Below the pieces are notes generated by a model. It saw only the letters and a list, made by a program, of their open reading frames with translations. It was not told the DNA's origin and searched no databases. Positions 33,290-43,100 of a stretch of DNA of 64,000 nt are shown piece after piece. Each line of letters begins with the position of its first letter. The first letter of the stretch is position 1. The stretch is from positions 1-64,000 of the forward strand of contig JBJEPQ010000075.1 of the NCBI GenBank assembly GCA_051881315.1. The letters run 5' to 3'. The translations under genes were made by a program, and so were the position numbers. The DNA is from CAG-488 sp051881315. Lineage in GTDB: Bacteria > Bacillota > Clostridia > Oscillospirales > Acutalibacteraceae.

Positions 33290-34672
33290 ATGCTATCTAA
33301 TACTGAAAAAACAATGGACAAGATCGTTGCTCTTTGCAAGAACAGAGGCTTCATTTTTGCAGGCAGCGATATCTACGGCGGTCTTGCAAACACATGGGAC
33401 TACGGCCCTCTCGGCGCAAGGCTGAAAAACAATGTTAAGGACACCTGGAGAAAGCGTTTTATCCAGGAGAGAAAGAACAGCTACGAGGTTGACGCCGATA
33501 TCCTTATGCACCCGAGAGTGTGGGAGGCGAGCGGTCACGTTGCCAGCTTCTCCGATCCGCTTCTTGACTGTAAGGAGTGCAAAATGCGTCACAGAGCCGA
33601 TAACCTCATCGACGATTTCGATCCCGACGCTCATGCCGACGGTATGACGAAAGAGGAAATGTTTGAATATATCAAGGCTCATTCGATTCCCTGTCCGAAT
33701 TGCGGCAAGCACAATTTCACGGACATCAGAGAATTTAATCTTATGTTCCAGACATACAGGGGAGTTACAAACGACGCTAAGAGCATCATTTATCTCCGCC
33801 CCGAAAACGCACAGGGTGAGTATGTAAACTACCTCAACGTTCAGCGCAGTATGAGAGCCAAGCTTCCGTTCAGCATCGGTCAGATCGGTAAGGCTTTCAG
33901 AAACGAGATTACTCCCGGCAACTTCACCTTCAGAACGATCGAGTTTGAGCAGATGGAGTTCCAGACCTTCTGTAAGGAGGGTACGGACACTGAGCTCTAC
34001 GAATACTTCAAGAACTACGGACATCAGTATTATCTCGATCTCGGAATTGCCGAAGAACATCTTCGCTTCCACGATCACGAGAAGCTCGCTCACTATGCAA
34101 AGGCGGCCTGCGATATCGAATTCCTCTTCCCGTTCGGCTGGGGTGAGATCAACGGCACGCACAACCGCACAAACTTCGACCTCACGAGACATCAGGAATA
34201 CAGCGGTCAGAAGCTGGAGTATCTTGATCCCGAAACCAATGAAAGATATATACCTTTTATAATAGAGTCCACATACGGACTTGACAGAACCGTTCTTGCG
34301 CTTATCTGCGAGGCATATGACGAGGAGGTCATCGACGCCGAAAAGAACGATACAAGAGTTGTGCTTCATCTCAGTCCTGCGGTCGCTCCCTACAAGGCGG
34401 CAGTTCTTCCTCTTTCCAAGAAGCTTTCGGCTGACGCACTCAAGGTCTATGAGAAGCTCAGCAAGGAGTTTATGGTGGATTTCGATGAGACGGGCTCAAT
34501 CGGCAAGAGATACCGCCGTGAGGACGAGATCGGAACTCCGTTCTGCATAACATTTGATTTTGATTCGCTCGAGGACAACTGCGTAACCGTCCGTGACAGA
34601 GACACGATGGAGCAGGTTCGTCTGCCGATCGACGAATTGAATGAATATATTTCGTCAAAAATATCATTCTAA
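33290..34672 (+). CDS. glyQS: Glycyl-tRNA synthetase (homodimeric type)
   Basis: A 460-residue class II aminoacyl-tRNA synthetase charging tRNA-Gly. CKNRGFIFAGSDIYGGLANTWDYGP near the N-terminus, a Cys pair region with CPNCGKHNF near 140, motif 2 FRNEITPGNFTFRTIEFEQ-type block near 205-225, motif 3 ESTYGLDRTVLALI near 327, and the C-terminal anticodon-binding domain ending with the THR/GLY type GSIGKRYRREDEIGTP. It is the alpha2 single-chain form, not the alpha2beta2 GlyQ/GlyS form of many Firmicutes and proteobacteria. Confidence 0.96.
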   Translation: MLSNTEKTMDKIVALCKNRGFIFAGSDIYGGLANTWDYGPLGARLKNNVKDTWRKRFIQERKNSYEVDADILMHPRVWEASGHVASFSDPLLDCKECKMRHRADNLIDDFDPDAHADGMTKEEMFEYIKAHSIPCPNCGKHNFTDIREFNLMFQTYRGVTNDAKSIIYLRPENAQGEYVNYLNVQRSMRAKLPFSIGQIGKAFRNEITPGNFTFRTIEFEQMEFQTFCKEGTDTELYEYFKNYGHQYYLDLGIAEEHLRFHDHEKLAHYAKAACDIEFLFPFGWGEINGTHNRTNFDLTRHQEYSGQKLEYLDPETNERYIPFIIESTYGLDRTVLALICEAYDEEVIDAEKNDTRVVLHLSPAVAPYKAAVLPLSKKLSADALKVYEKLSKEFMVDFDETGSIGKRYRREDEIGTPFCITFDFDSLEDNCVTVRDRDTMEQVRLPIDELNEYISSKISF

Positions 34673-34703
34673 AATTAAAGTATTTTAATTGGAAGGCAAA
34701 GCT

Positions 34704-36086
34704 ATGAAAAAGATTAAATTAACCGAAACCGTACTTCGTGACGCTCAGCAATCGCTGATAGCTACGAGAATGCCTTTTGAGACCTTTGAGCCCATTCTTT
34801 CAACGATGGACAAGGCAGGCTATTATTCGCTTGAGTGCTGGGGCGGCGCAACCTTTGATTCATGTCTGCGCTACCTCAACGAGGATCCGTGGGAGAGACT
34901 CAGAAAGATCCGCAAGGCATGTCCGAATACAAAGCTTCAGATGCTTCTCAGAGGACAGAATCTCCTCGGCTACAAGCACTATCCCAACGACGTTGTAAGA
35001 AGATTTGTTGCAAAGAGCGTCGAAAACGGAATTGATATCATCAGAATTTTTGATGCGCTCAACGACGTCAGAAACCTTGAGGTCGCCGTCGATCAGGCGA
35101 TCAAGTCGGGCGCACACGCTTCGGGTACTATCTGCTACACGCTCAGCCCCGTTCACAATACCGAGGCTTATATCAAGCTCGCAAAGGATATGGAGAACAT
35201 GGGCGTTCAGTCCATCTGTATCAAGGATATGGCAGGTATTATCAGCCCGAAAGAGGCATTCGAGCTTGTCAAGGCATTGAAAGAAAATGTCAAGCTCCCG
35301 ATCGTCCTCCACACCCATTGCACAACGGGACTCGGTCCCATGACCTTGCAGAAAGCGGCTGAGGCAGGCGTTGATGTTATTGATACTGCTATTTCATGCT
35401 TCTCGGGCGGCACAAGCCAGCCTGCAACTGAGACGATGAACTACATTCTCACTCAGGAGGGCTTTGATACGGGACTTGACACCAATGTGCTCAAGCAGAT
35501 CAACGATTTCTTCAAGCCCGTCAAGGCGGACGCTCTCAAAAGCGGACTTCTCAATCCCGTTGTACTCTCAACGGATACCGACGCCCTGACCTATCAGGTA
35601 CCCGGCGGTATGCTTTCAAACCTTGTCGCACAGCTCACCGCTCAGAAAAAGATGGACAAGTTTGAAGAAGTTCTTGCCGAAACTCCGAGAGTCCGCGCAG
35701 ACCTCGGCTATCCTCCGCTTGTCACTCCGATGAGCCAGATGGTCGGCGTTCAGGCAACCTCAAACGTCCTTGCAGGCGAGAGATACAAGAATGTTTCCAA
35801 GGAGATCCGTGCCTATGTCAAGGGCGAGTACGGCAAAGCTCCCGGAGAGATTGATCCCGAGCTTATCAAAAAAGTTCTCGGCGATGAAAAGCCGATCGAG
35901 GGCAGATATGCCGATACTCTCGGTGACGGCTACGAAGCGGCAAAGGCCGAGATAGGTGACAAGGCTCACAGCGAGGAGGACGTTCTTTCCTACATCGCAT
36001 TCCCGACTCAGGCTGAGGCTTTCTTTGACAAGCGTGACGAAAAAGCAAGAAACACCTTCACATATTCCATTGAGAAAATTGATTAA
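34704..36086 (+). CDS. oadA: Oxaloacetate decarboxylase, alpha (carboxyltransferase) subunit
   Basis: A 460-residue TIM-barrel carboxyltransferase that moves CO2 from oxaloacetate to biotin. Signatures: TETVLRDAQQSLIATRM at 7-23, then FDALNDVRN, the CIKDMAG lysine block near 178, and LHTHCTTGLGP metal ligands near 208. GGAAGG places the start at ATG 34704. Unlike many OadA proteins it stops after the conserved helical part and carries no biotin domain; the biotin carrier is a separate gene two positions on. First of a four-gene set; pyruvate carboxylase 5S-like activity is an alternative. Confidence 0.92.
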   Translation: MKKIKLTETVLRDAQQSLIATRMPFETFEPILSTMDKAGYYSLECWGGATFDSCLRYLNEDPWERLRKIRKACPNTKLQMLLRGQNLLGYKHYPNDVVRRFVAKSVENGIDIIRIFDALNDVRNLEVAVDQAIKSGAHASGTICYTLSPVHNTEAYIKLAKDMENMGVQSICIKDMAGIISPKEAFELVKALKENVKLPIVLHTHCTTGLGPMTLQKAAEAGVDVIDTAISCFSGGTSQPATETMNYILTQEGFDTGLDTNVLKQINDFFKPVKADALKSGLLNPVVLSTDTDALTYQVPGGMLSNLVAQLTAQKKMDKFEEVLAETPRVRADLGYPPLVTPMSQMVGVQATSNVLAGERYKNVSKEIRAYVKGEYGKAPGEIDPELIKKVLGDEKPIEGRYADTLGDGYEAAKAEIGDKAHSEEDVLSYIAFPTQAEAFFDKRDEKARNTFTYSIEKID

Positions 36087-36100
36087 GGAGGATTTATAAT

Positions 36101-36472
36101 ATGAATATTACTCCTAAGCTTCTCGGTGTTTTCGCCAATATCTACGGCTCGAATGACGCTATGACATTCGCTAAAGCGGCTCTTGTTGCGGTTGTCGGCT
36201 TCTGCACGGTTTTGCTGATTCTTGCAATCATCGCTCTGTTCATTAAGGGCATTTCGGCGATTTTCGACAAATCCGCAAAGAAGAAAAAGACAACAACCTC
36301 GCCGATAGTACCCGTTCCGACGGCTCCCTCTGCTACCGTTCAGCCGAGCGTTGAACTCATCAATGTCGACGAGCAGACGGCGGCGATAATTATGGCAATA
36401 GTCAGTCACCGCAGCGGAATAAGCCTTGACAGGCTTGCGTTCAAATCCATCAAATTATCGGAGGACAAATAA
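36101..36472 (+). CDS. Oxaloacetate decarboxylase gamma-like membrane subunit
   Basis: A 123-residue protein with one hydrophobic helix at about residues 27-50 followed by a basic stretch (KKKKTTTSP), a Pro/Val linker and an acidic C-terminal part (INVDEQTAAIIMAIVSHRSG). This is the OadG layout: membrane anchor joining the alpha and beta subunits. An AGGAGG site precedes the ATG, and the biotin carrier ATG directly follows its stop codon. Assignment rests on topology and gene order; small subunits diverge strongly. Confidence 0.78.
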   Translation: MNITPKLLGVFANIYGSNDAMTFAKAALVAVVGFCTVLLILAIIALFIKGISAIFDKSAKKKKTTTSPIVPVPTAPSATVQPSVELINVDEQTAAIIMAIVSHRSGISLDRLAFKSIKLSEDK

Positions 36473-36853
36473 ATGAAGTATGTTGTTACGTTAAACGGAA
36501 AAAGATATGAGGTCGAGGTCAGCGAAAGCGACGCCGTACTCACCTCCGTAAGCAATGCGGCTCCTGCCGCTCCCGTTCCTGCTGCGGCACCCGTTGCCGC
36601 ACCTGCCGCCGCACCCGCTGCACCTGCCGCTGCCGCAGTAAGCGGAACTCAGGTCATATCACCTATGCCCGGCACTATCCTCAAGGTCAATGCTTCCGAG
36701 GGACAGGCTGTCAAGGCAGGCGACGTTATATTTATCCTCGAGGCCATGAAGATGGAAAACGAGATCGTTGCTCCCTGCGACGGAACGATCAAGCAGATTC
36801 TTGTAGCCAAAGGCTCAACGGTCGATACGGATCAAATTCTTGCAGTTTTATAA
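36473..36853 (+). CDS. Biotin carboxyl carrier protein of the decarboxylase
   Basis: A 126-residue carrier. Residues 1-20 form a short strand pair (MKYVVTLNGKRYEVEV), 25-57 are an Ala/Pro swing linker, and 60-126 are the biotinyl domain with the target lysine Lys93 in EAMKMEN. It starts directly after the gamma subunit stop, with GGAGGA inside that gene. It carries CO2 from the alpha subunit to the beta subunit. Homologues occur as OadC/GcdC-type separate carriers. Confidence 0.93.
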   Translation: MKYVVTLNGKRYEVEVSESDAVLTSVSNAAPAAPVPAAAPVAAPAAAPAAPAAAAVSGTQVISPMPGTILKVNASEGQAVKAGDVIFILEAMKMENEIVAPCDGTIKQILVAKGSTVDTDQILAVL

Positions 36854-36871
36854 TAAAGGACGGTATTCAGA

Positions 36872-38065
36872 ATGGACTTAGTATTAAATGTTTTGAAAGG
36901 CTTGTGGGAATCGTCCGGATTTGCTTCTCTCGAGTGGCAGAATATCGTTATGATCCTTGTTTCGTTCGTTTTCCTTTTCCTTGCCATTCATCCAAAATTC
37001 AGATTTGAACCTCTGCTTTTGGTTCCTATCGCATTCGGAATTCTTCTTGCCAACCTTCCCGGTACAGGAATAATGGACGACCTGACAGCCGGACAGATCT
37101 TCGGCGGTGACGGTTCACTTGCCGGACAGGGCGAGCACTGGTACGATTCGGGCGTCCTGCGAATTATTTATGCCGGCGTTAAATCTAACATATTCCCGTG
37201 TCTCATTTTCCTCGGTGTCGGAGCTATGACCGATTTCGGCCCTCTGCTTTCCAACCCGATCAGCCTGCTCCTCGGAGCGGCGGCACAGCTCGGTATTTAT
37301 GTTGCGTTCCTTATTGCCATTGCTCTCGGATTTGATCCGCAGGAGGCTGCTTCTATCGCCATCATCGGCGGTGCGGACGGCCCGACGGCAATTTACCTGA
37401 CATCGAAGCTGGCACCTCATCTTCTTGCACCGATTGCTCTGGCGGCATATTCCTACATGGCGCTTATTCCGCTTATTCAGCCTCCGATCATGAAGGCTCT
37501 CACAACCGAAAAAGAACGTAAGGTCAAGATGACTCAGCTCAGAAAGGTTACAAAGACCGAGAAAATCATCTTCCCTGTAATCGTTATCGTTCTGGTTGCA
37601 CTTATTCTTCCGTCGGTTACTCCGCTTCTCGGTATGCTGATGCTCGGCAACCTCTTCCGTGAGTGCGGTGTTGTTGACAGACTTTCCGATGTTGCCCAGA
37701 ATGCTCTTAACAATATTATTGTTATTCTTCTCGGCGTTACCGTCGGCGCAACGGCAAACGGTCAGAGCTTCCTCCAGGTTAAAACCCTGCTTATTGTTGC
37801 TCTCGGACTTGTTGCGTTCAGCTTCTCGACGGTCGGCGGCGTTCTTCTCGGAAAGCTTCTTTACCTTGTCACAGGCGGCAAGATCAATCCGCTTATCGGT
37901 GCGGCAGGCGTTTCGGCAGTTCCTATGGCTGCCCGTGTTGCACAGAACGAGGGAAAGAAATATAACCCGACAAACTTCCTTCTCATGCATGCCATGGGAC
38001 CGAACGTTGCAGGTGTTATCGGCTCCGCAGTTGCCGCAGGCTTCCTGCTCATTATGTTCCAGTAA
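36872..38065 (+). CDS. oadB: Na+-translocating decarboxylase beta subunit
   Basis: A 397-residue membrane protein with about nine to ten hydrophobic helices. IGGADGPTAIYLTSKLAPHLL near 165 contains the family's sodium-site Asp, and the tail has GAAGVSAVPMAARVAQ and HAMGPNVAGVIGSA. It decarboxylates carboxybiotin and couples this to Na+ export. Last gene in the set, followed by a hairpin terminator. With PEP carboxykinase in the same window the cell can connect PEP, oxaloacetate and a sodium gradient; substrate oxaloacetate versus another beta-keto acid is set by the alpha subunit. Confidence 0.94.
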   Translation: MDLVLNVLKGLWESSGFASLEWQNIVMILVSFVFLFLAIHPKFRFEPLLLVPIAFGILLANLPGTGIMDDLTAGQIFGGDGSLAGQGEHWYDSGVLRIIYAGVKSNIFPCLIFLGVGAMTDFGPLLSNPISLLLGAAAQLGIYVAFLIAIALGFDPQEAASIAIIGGADGPTAIYLTSKLAPHLLAPIALAAYSYMALIPLIQPPIMKALTTEKERKVKMTQLRKVTKTEKIIFPVIVIVLVALILPSVTPLLGMLMLGNLFRECGVVDRLSDVAQNALNNIIVILLGVTVGATANGQSFLQVKTLLIVALGLVAFSFSTVGGVLLGKLLYLVTGGKINPLIGAAGVSAVPMAARVAQNEGKKYNPTNFLLMHAMGPNVAGVIGSAVAAGFLLIMFQ

Positions 38066-38078
38066 TCAAATATATAAA

Positions 38079-38124
38079 CGGCAGCTTTCGTTTCGGCGGA
38101 AGCTGTCCTTTTCCATATTTTTAT
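38079..38124 (+). terminator. Terminator after oadB
   Basis: Stem GGCAGCTTTCG (about 38080-38090) with CGGAAGCTGTCC (38097-38108), followed by a T-rich stretch. Confidence 0.7.
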
Positions 38125-38143
38125 AAAAAATGTTAAAATGGGG

Positions 38144-38172
38144 TTGATTTATTTCCCAATTTGCGATACAAT
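38144..38172 (+). promoter_or_regulatory. guaB promoter
   Basis: TTGATT (38144-38149), 17-nt spacer, TACAAT (38167-38172), about 40 nt before the ATG. Confidence 0.7.
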
Positions 38173-38214
38173 AAATCAATTTATATTTAAGTAACAGAGT
38201 AACGGAGGGTTAAT

Positions 38215-39681
38215 ATGACTTTTGACGAAAAATTCGGAAAAAAAGGCTTGACGTTTGACGATGTGCTTCTGATTCCTGCGGAGTCGGATATTCTTCCCAA
38301 GGATATCGACATTTCAACAAAGCTTTCGGACACGGTCGTTCTCAACACACCTATTATGACCGCAGCCATGGATACCGTAACGGAGGCTCCCATGGCGATT
38401 GCAATAGCCCGTGAGGGCGGTATCGGCGTAATCCACAAGAATATGCCGATGGAGCTTCAGGCTCAGGAGGTTGATAAGGTTAAACGATCGGAAAACGGTG
38501 TTATTGCCGCTCCGTTCAGTCTTACTCCGGATCATTATGCTTATGACGCAGAAAATCTCTGCAAGAAATATAAGATCTCCGGTGTTCCCATCTGCGACGA
38601 GAGAGGAAAGCTCGTCGGTATTCTTACAAACCGTGATATGCGTTTCATGACGGATTTCAACATTAAGATCAGCGAGGTTATGACTAAGGACAACCTTGTC
38701 ACAGCTCCTGTCGGAACAACGCTTGAGCAGGCTAAGCAGATACTTATGAAGCACAGGATCGAAAAGCTTCCGCTCGTCGATTCCGAGGGCTACCTCAAGG
38801 GACTTATCACCATTAAGGATATCGAAAAGAGCGTTCAGTATCCGAACTCTGCCCGTGACAAGGGCGGCAGACTTCTCTGCGGTGCGGCGATCGGCGCAAC
38901 AGCCGATGTGCTCGACAGAGCCGCAATGCTCGCTAAGGCAGGCGTTGATCTGTTTGTTCTCGACTCCGCTCACGGTCACAGCAAGAATATTCTCAAATCG
39001 GTTGAAAAGGTCAAGAACGCATTCCCGAACATCACTCTCTGCGCCGGAAACGTTGCAACGGCAGAGGCTACCGAGGCTCTTATTGCCGCAGGCGCAGATG
39101 TTGTAAAGGTAGGTATAGGACCGGGATCAATCTGTACAACCCGTGTTGTTGCAGGTATCGGTGTTCCGCAGATTACGGCGATATTCGATTCTGCAAATGC
39201 GGCGGCGAAGCACGGCATTCCCGTAATTGCCGACGGCGGAATCAAGTATTCGGGTGAGATTGTTAAGGCTATTGCCGCAGGCGCAAGCGCAATCATGGTT
39301 GGTTCGCTTGTTGCAGGCTGTAAGGAGAGCCCGGGCGAAACGGAAATCTTCCAGGGCAGAAGCTTCAAGGTTTACCGTGGAATGGGCAGTCTTGCCGCAA
39401 TGGCAAACGGAAGCAAGGACAGATACTTCCAGGAGGACAACAAGAAGCTTGTTCCCGAGGGAGTCGAGGGACGTGTACCTTACAAGGGACCTCTCGGCGA
39501 CACGATTTTTCAGATGCTCGGCGGTCTTCGCTCCGGTATGGGCTACTGCGGATGCCACAACATTGAGGAGCTTAAAACAAAGACTAAGTTCGTCAGAATA
39601 ACGAATGCAGGCTTGATTGAAAGCCATCCTCACGATGTATTCATCACAAAGGAAGCTCCGAACTATTCGGGCACAAAATAA
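38215..39681 (+). CDS. guaB: IMP dehydrogenase
   Basis: A 488-residue enzyme oxidising IMP to XMP, supplying the substrate of GuaA encoded at the other end of the window. LTFDDVLLIPAESDILP at 12-28 starts the barrel. Two CBS domains occupy about 95-205 (VMTKDNLVTAPVGTTLEQA). Catalytic Cys307 lies in GIGPGSICTTR, followed by GGIKYSGEIVKAIAAGA and the mobile flap KGPLGDT. ACGGAGGG supports the ATG. Own promoter and terminator, so monocistronic. Canonical length. Confidence 0.98.
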   Translation: MTFDEKFGKKGLTFDDVLLIPAESDILPKDIDISTKLSDTVVLNTPIMTAAMDTVTEAPMAIAIAREGGIGVIHKNMPMELQAQEVDKVKRSENGVIAAPFSLTPDHYAYDAENLCKKYKISGVPICDERGKLVGILTNRDMRFMTDFNIKISEVMTKDNLVTAPVGTTLEQAKQILMKHRIEKLPLVDSEGYLKGLITIKDIEKSVQYPNSARDKGGRLLCGAAIGATADVLDRAAMLAKAGVDLFVLDSAHGHSKNILKSVEKVKNAFPNITLCAGNVATAEATEALIAAGADVVKVGIGPGSICTTRVVAGIGVPQITAIFDSANAAAKHGIPVIADGGIKYSGEIVKAIAAGASAIMVGSLVAGCKESPGETEIFQGRSFKVYRGMGSLAAMANGSKDRYFQEDNKKLVPEGVEGRVPYKGPLGDTIFQMLGGLRSGMGYCGCHNIEELKTKTKFVRITNAGLIESHPHDVFITKEAPNYSGTK

Positions 39682-39695
39682 AATAAAAGTCGAAA

Positions 39696-39747
39696 CGGCA
39701 GGGTATATGTCTTATTTTAAAATGTATATCCTGCCGCTGAATTTTTG
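39696..39747 (+). terminator. Terminator after guaB
   Basis: The 12-bp stem CGGCAGGGTATA with TATATCCTGCCG (ending near 39736) has one wobble pair and is followed by ATTTTTG. Confidence 0.7.
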
Positions 39748-39835
39748 TAATATAATTCTTAAATGGAATGACACAAAAATTCAATATTACTTATGTATAA
39801 AATGTACAAAATCAATAATACAGCCAAAAAAAATA

Positions 39836-39864
39836 TTGACTTTTGACCATTTATGCGTTATATT
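39836..39864 (+). promoter_or_regulatory. Promoter of the dockerin/FIVAR-like protein gene
   Basis: TTGACT (39836-39841), 17-nt spacer, TATATT (39859-39864). It implies a leader of about 275 nt before the ATG at 40147. Confidence 0.7.
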
Positions 39865-39871
39865 TAAAATA

Positions 39872-40140
39872 ACCATAAAAGTGGTGTCATTGGGTGTACT
39901 GCGCCCTTGCGTAGGAAACCTCATTACGACCCACCTGGTTCACAAATGCGTCGTAATGACGTTGTCGGTCAATTTTTCCGGGCTGAATTGCCTGTCGATG
40001 CGGGAAGGCTTCGGCGGTGTGACGGCGGTTCGGAAGACAGAAGACCGATCGGCGTAATGATGTCGCGCCAACCGGCACGGGTTGGATAAACAAAAGTGCG
40101 TTATGTATGCTTTGGGCATATAAATTTTATGGAGGTGCAA
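39872..40140 (+). ncRNA. Long structured leader, candidate riboswitch or cis RNA
   Basis: About 270 nt of GC-richer sequence between an AT-rich promoter and the start of a secreted protein, with no convincing reading frame. TCATTACGAC (39921-39930) pairs perfectly with GTCGTAATGA (39950-39959). The TCATTACG part can also pair with CGTAATGA at 40053-40060, giving two exclusive folds. GTCGGTC (39964-39970) can pair with GACCGAT (40043-40049), and CCAACC/GGTTGG near 40068-40085 forms a local hairpin. I do not recognise it as a known class. Confidence 0.5.
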
Positions 40141-40146
40141 TCCAAA

Positions 40147-43100
40147 ATGAGTAATGCAAAAAGATTCCTCAGTGTCATTCTTGCAATGATCATGGTTCTT
40201 TCGACGCTCGTTATCGGTGCAAGCGCTTACGATGCTTACAAGGGCAGTGCTATTGCAGGCCAGTACAATAAGCTCGACAAGCCTGTTCTGACCACAAATC
40301 AGTACGCATCGGCAGCAGTTGACGAGCTCGACCGTATGCTCGGAAAGGAACAGATTAAGCTTGAAAAATCTGACCTTTACGGTATCGGTGAACTTGATCT
40401 TACATCAGTTGACATGACGATGCAGTCGGTTTACAACTTTGTAACCGGCAGAACCTTTGAAACATTCAAAGGCATGCTCGGTGATCTTGCCAACCTTAAT
40501 GCAAATGCTTTTGCAACTGTCAGAAGATCGAGCGGAGATATCAACGTGCTTTACGCTGTTCTCCAGTTCCTCTATGACAACAAGGGCATTTTCGTAAGCT
40601 TTGTTGACGGATCAATCGACCTCGGCTCAATTCTTCCCGCAGTTGTTGACCTTAGTGAGTTTACTGACGTTAACCAGCTTCTCAAGAAGATGCTTTACGA
40701 AGTAGTTTACACAACTAAGGACGCAGACGGCAACAAGATTAAGCCGGTAGTTCCCGACAAGGTCACAGAGTCTGTTGACTCTATGGCTCAGACTCTCATA
40801 GACAAACTTGTTCTTGAGCAGGTTCCGTCTCTTGAGGGCAAGACAAACATCAGCACAGGTACAACCTACAACTTCATTGATACAGCTCTCAAGGAGCTCT
40901 TCAATTCAATCCTTCTTGAAGCTCTTAACGGCAGCATCAAGAATGAGATCAAGAAGCTTTGCGGTGTTGAATTCCAGATGGACGAAAACGGCAATTACAT
41001 AAAGGATGCCGACGGCAACAAGATTGAAGCTAACAGAGATAACCTCAACGGTTATGCTAACTATCTTAATATCGACTATGTATATCCTGCATATTCGTTC
41101 ACAAGTGCTTCGTTTATCTCTCAGGTAAACAACGTTCTCGGTTCTTATGTAAGCACACTTCTCAAGCCCGGCGTTTACACTTGGGTAAACGGTGACAACT
41201 CCAAGCTTATGGATAACCTCGTAGGTCTTGCAAAGGCTGTTCTCATCAACACAGGTGATGACTTCTTCCCGTCCTACATCGAGGTTGCCGACAAGGCTCA
41301 GGTTGAGGCTATGTCAAACGAGGAGCTTCTCGTTTATGCTCTTCGCGCAATCATCAACGGTTCTGTTGAGGGTATGTACATTCCCGATGACGTAACAACA
41401 ATTATCGACTTCGGTTACTATGCTCTTACTCAGCTCCTTGCAACCGATGCTCCTGAGCTTGATTTCTCAGGCTATGCAAAGAACATTGACACTCTTGTAA
41501 TCATGGGTGTTAACTATGCTATCTACAGCGTTAACTCCGCTATCGACATGGGACTTACCTATGTTTCTACAATGGATGAAGTTGATGCTCAGCTCAAGGT
41601 TGCTGCACAGTACGGCATCAACAATTACGGCGGACTTCTCAACGGTCTTTCACTCAGCACAAGCGATTCCGGTTGGACAACGCTCAACAAGATTTTTGAC
41701 GGCTTATTCGGTCTCAACTGGCTTCCGACCGCTGCAAACAAGGATGTAAAGACATTTGTCTTTGATTGCTTGGTTGACAATATCGCTAACCTTGATCTCA
41801 AGGCTGTTCTCGATATGTTTGAGAATTCTGCATTCCCGTCAGCTTCTGACATTAACAAGACCCCGAAGGCTGCTATCCTTGATGTAGTTACAAGAATTGT
41901 GAACATCATCTTCCCGGGTGCTCTCAGTACTTCTGCTACAACAATCGACGCTCTCGTCACAAATGCAGCTCTCGCTAATACAGTTAATGCGATCTTCTCG
42001 GATCTCTATAACTACAGAGCAAACCTTATGAAGGGTGCTCTTCCGATCGTTTGCTCCGTTCTTGATCTCACTACTGCTCAGGAGTTCAAGTTCCCGACCG
42101 TTACCTGCGAGACTTTCATCTATGATAAGTCAGGTTCACCGAGCTTCACAATCAAGCTTCGTAACAACTCCACAGGTATCAACACCGGTTACACAGATGC
42201 AAACGGTACTTTCCATCAGGATGCGCTTTATACATATGATATTAAGTCCATCACTTCAAACAGCAGCGTACTTTCTCTTACACCTGATAAGACTCAGATC
42301 GCTGCCGGTGAAGAGGCTAACATCAGCGTTAGCGCAACAGGCACATATTCAGGTGCTGCTCCGTTCATCGTTACCATCACTTATGATGTTCTTACCGAGG
42401 ACGGCTCACCGCTTACCGATTCTCCGATCACTGAGTATGTTTACAGCTACATTTCAGCTGCAGCTAACAGTGATAAGGATACAGAGATCAGCTACACAAG
42501 CGGCAACTACTCCATCACAGGAGGTCCTGCTCAGATTTATGCAAGCAGCATAAGAGATCTCTATAAGGCACAGTACACCTTTGAAAATGCTTCTGCTACA
42601 GCACTCACAGGATGTACTCCTATCGCAACTTCAACCAAGCCTATCAGCGCAGATTATATCACAGCTAAGACTGATGCGTTTGATATCCTTGCTAAGACAG
42701 GCGACCAGAACGGTATCGCTAAGTCTTATGTACTTGAAACAACCGAAACCTATGATGCTCTTACCACTGAGGAAGAGAGAGACGCAGCTTGGACAGCTAT
42801 CTGTGCCGACGGTGCTACAACTCGTACTCCCGGTAAGTATATCTATTCAATCGGTGCAAACTTCGGTTCAACAGCTGTTAAGAAGACTGTAAACGTATTC
42901 TGCTACGATAACTTCGGTCTTGATTCACTTCTTGAAACCGAAATCGGCAGACACCGTCAGGCTTCTAACTACAGCACAGGCTGGGACGAGTGGGTTGCAG
43001 CAATGCAGACAGCAGTTTCTACTGTTTACTCTCCGTTCGTTTCCGGTAACTTCCTTACAACAAAGGCAAAGCAGTATGAGTCATCATACAACGCTCTCCT

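Noticed and set aside
39872..40140. Group II intron, cobalamin, c-di-GMP or c-di-AMP riboswitch
   Set aside because: None of the conserved cores of these classes could be matched; no domain V hairpin or intron-encoded protein was seen.
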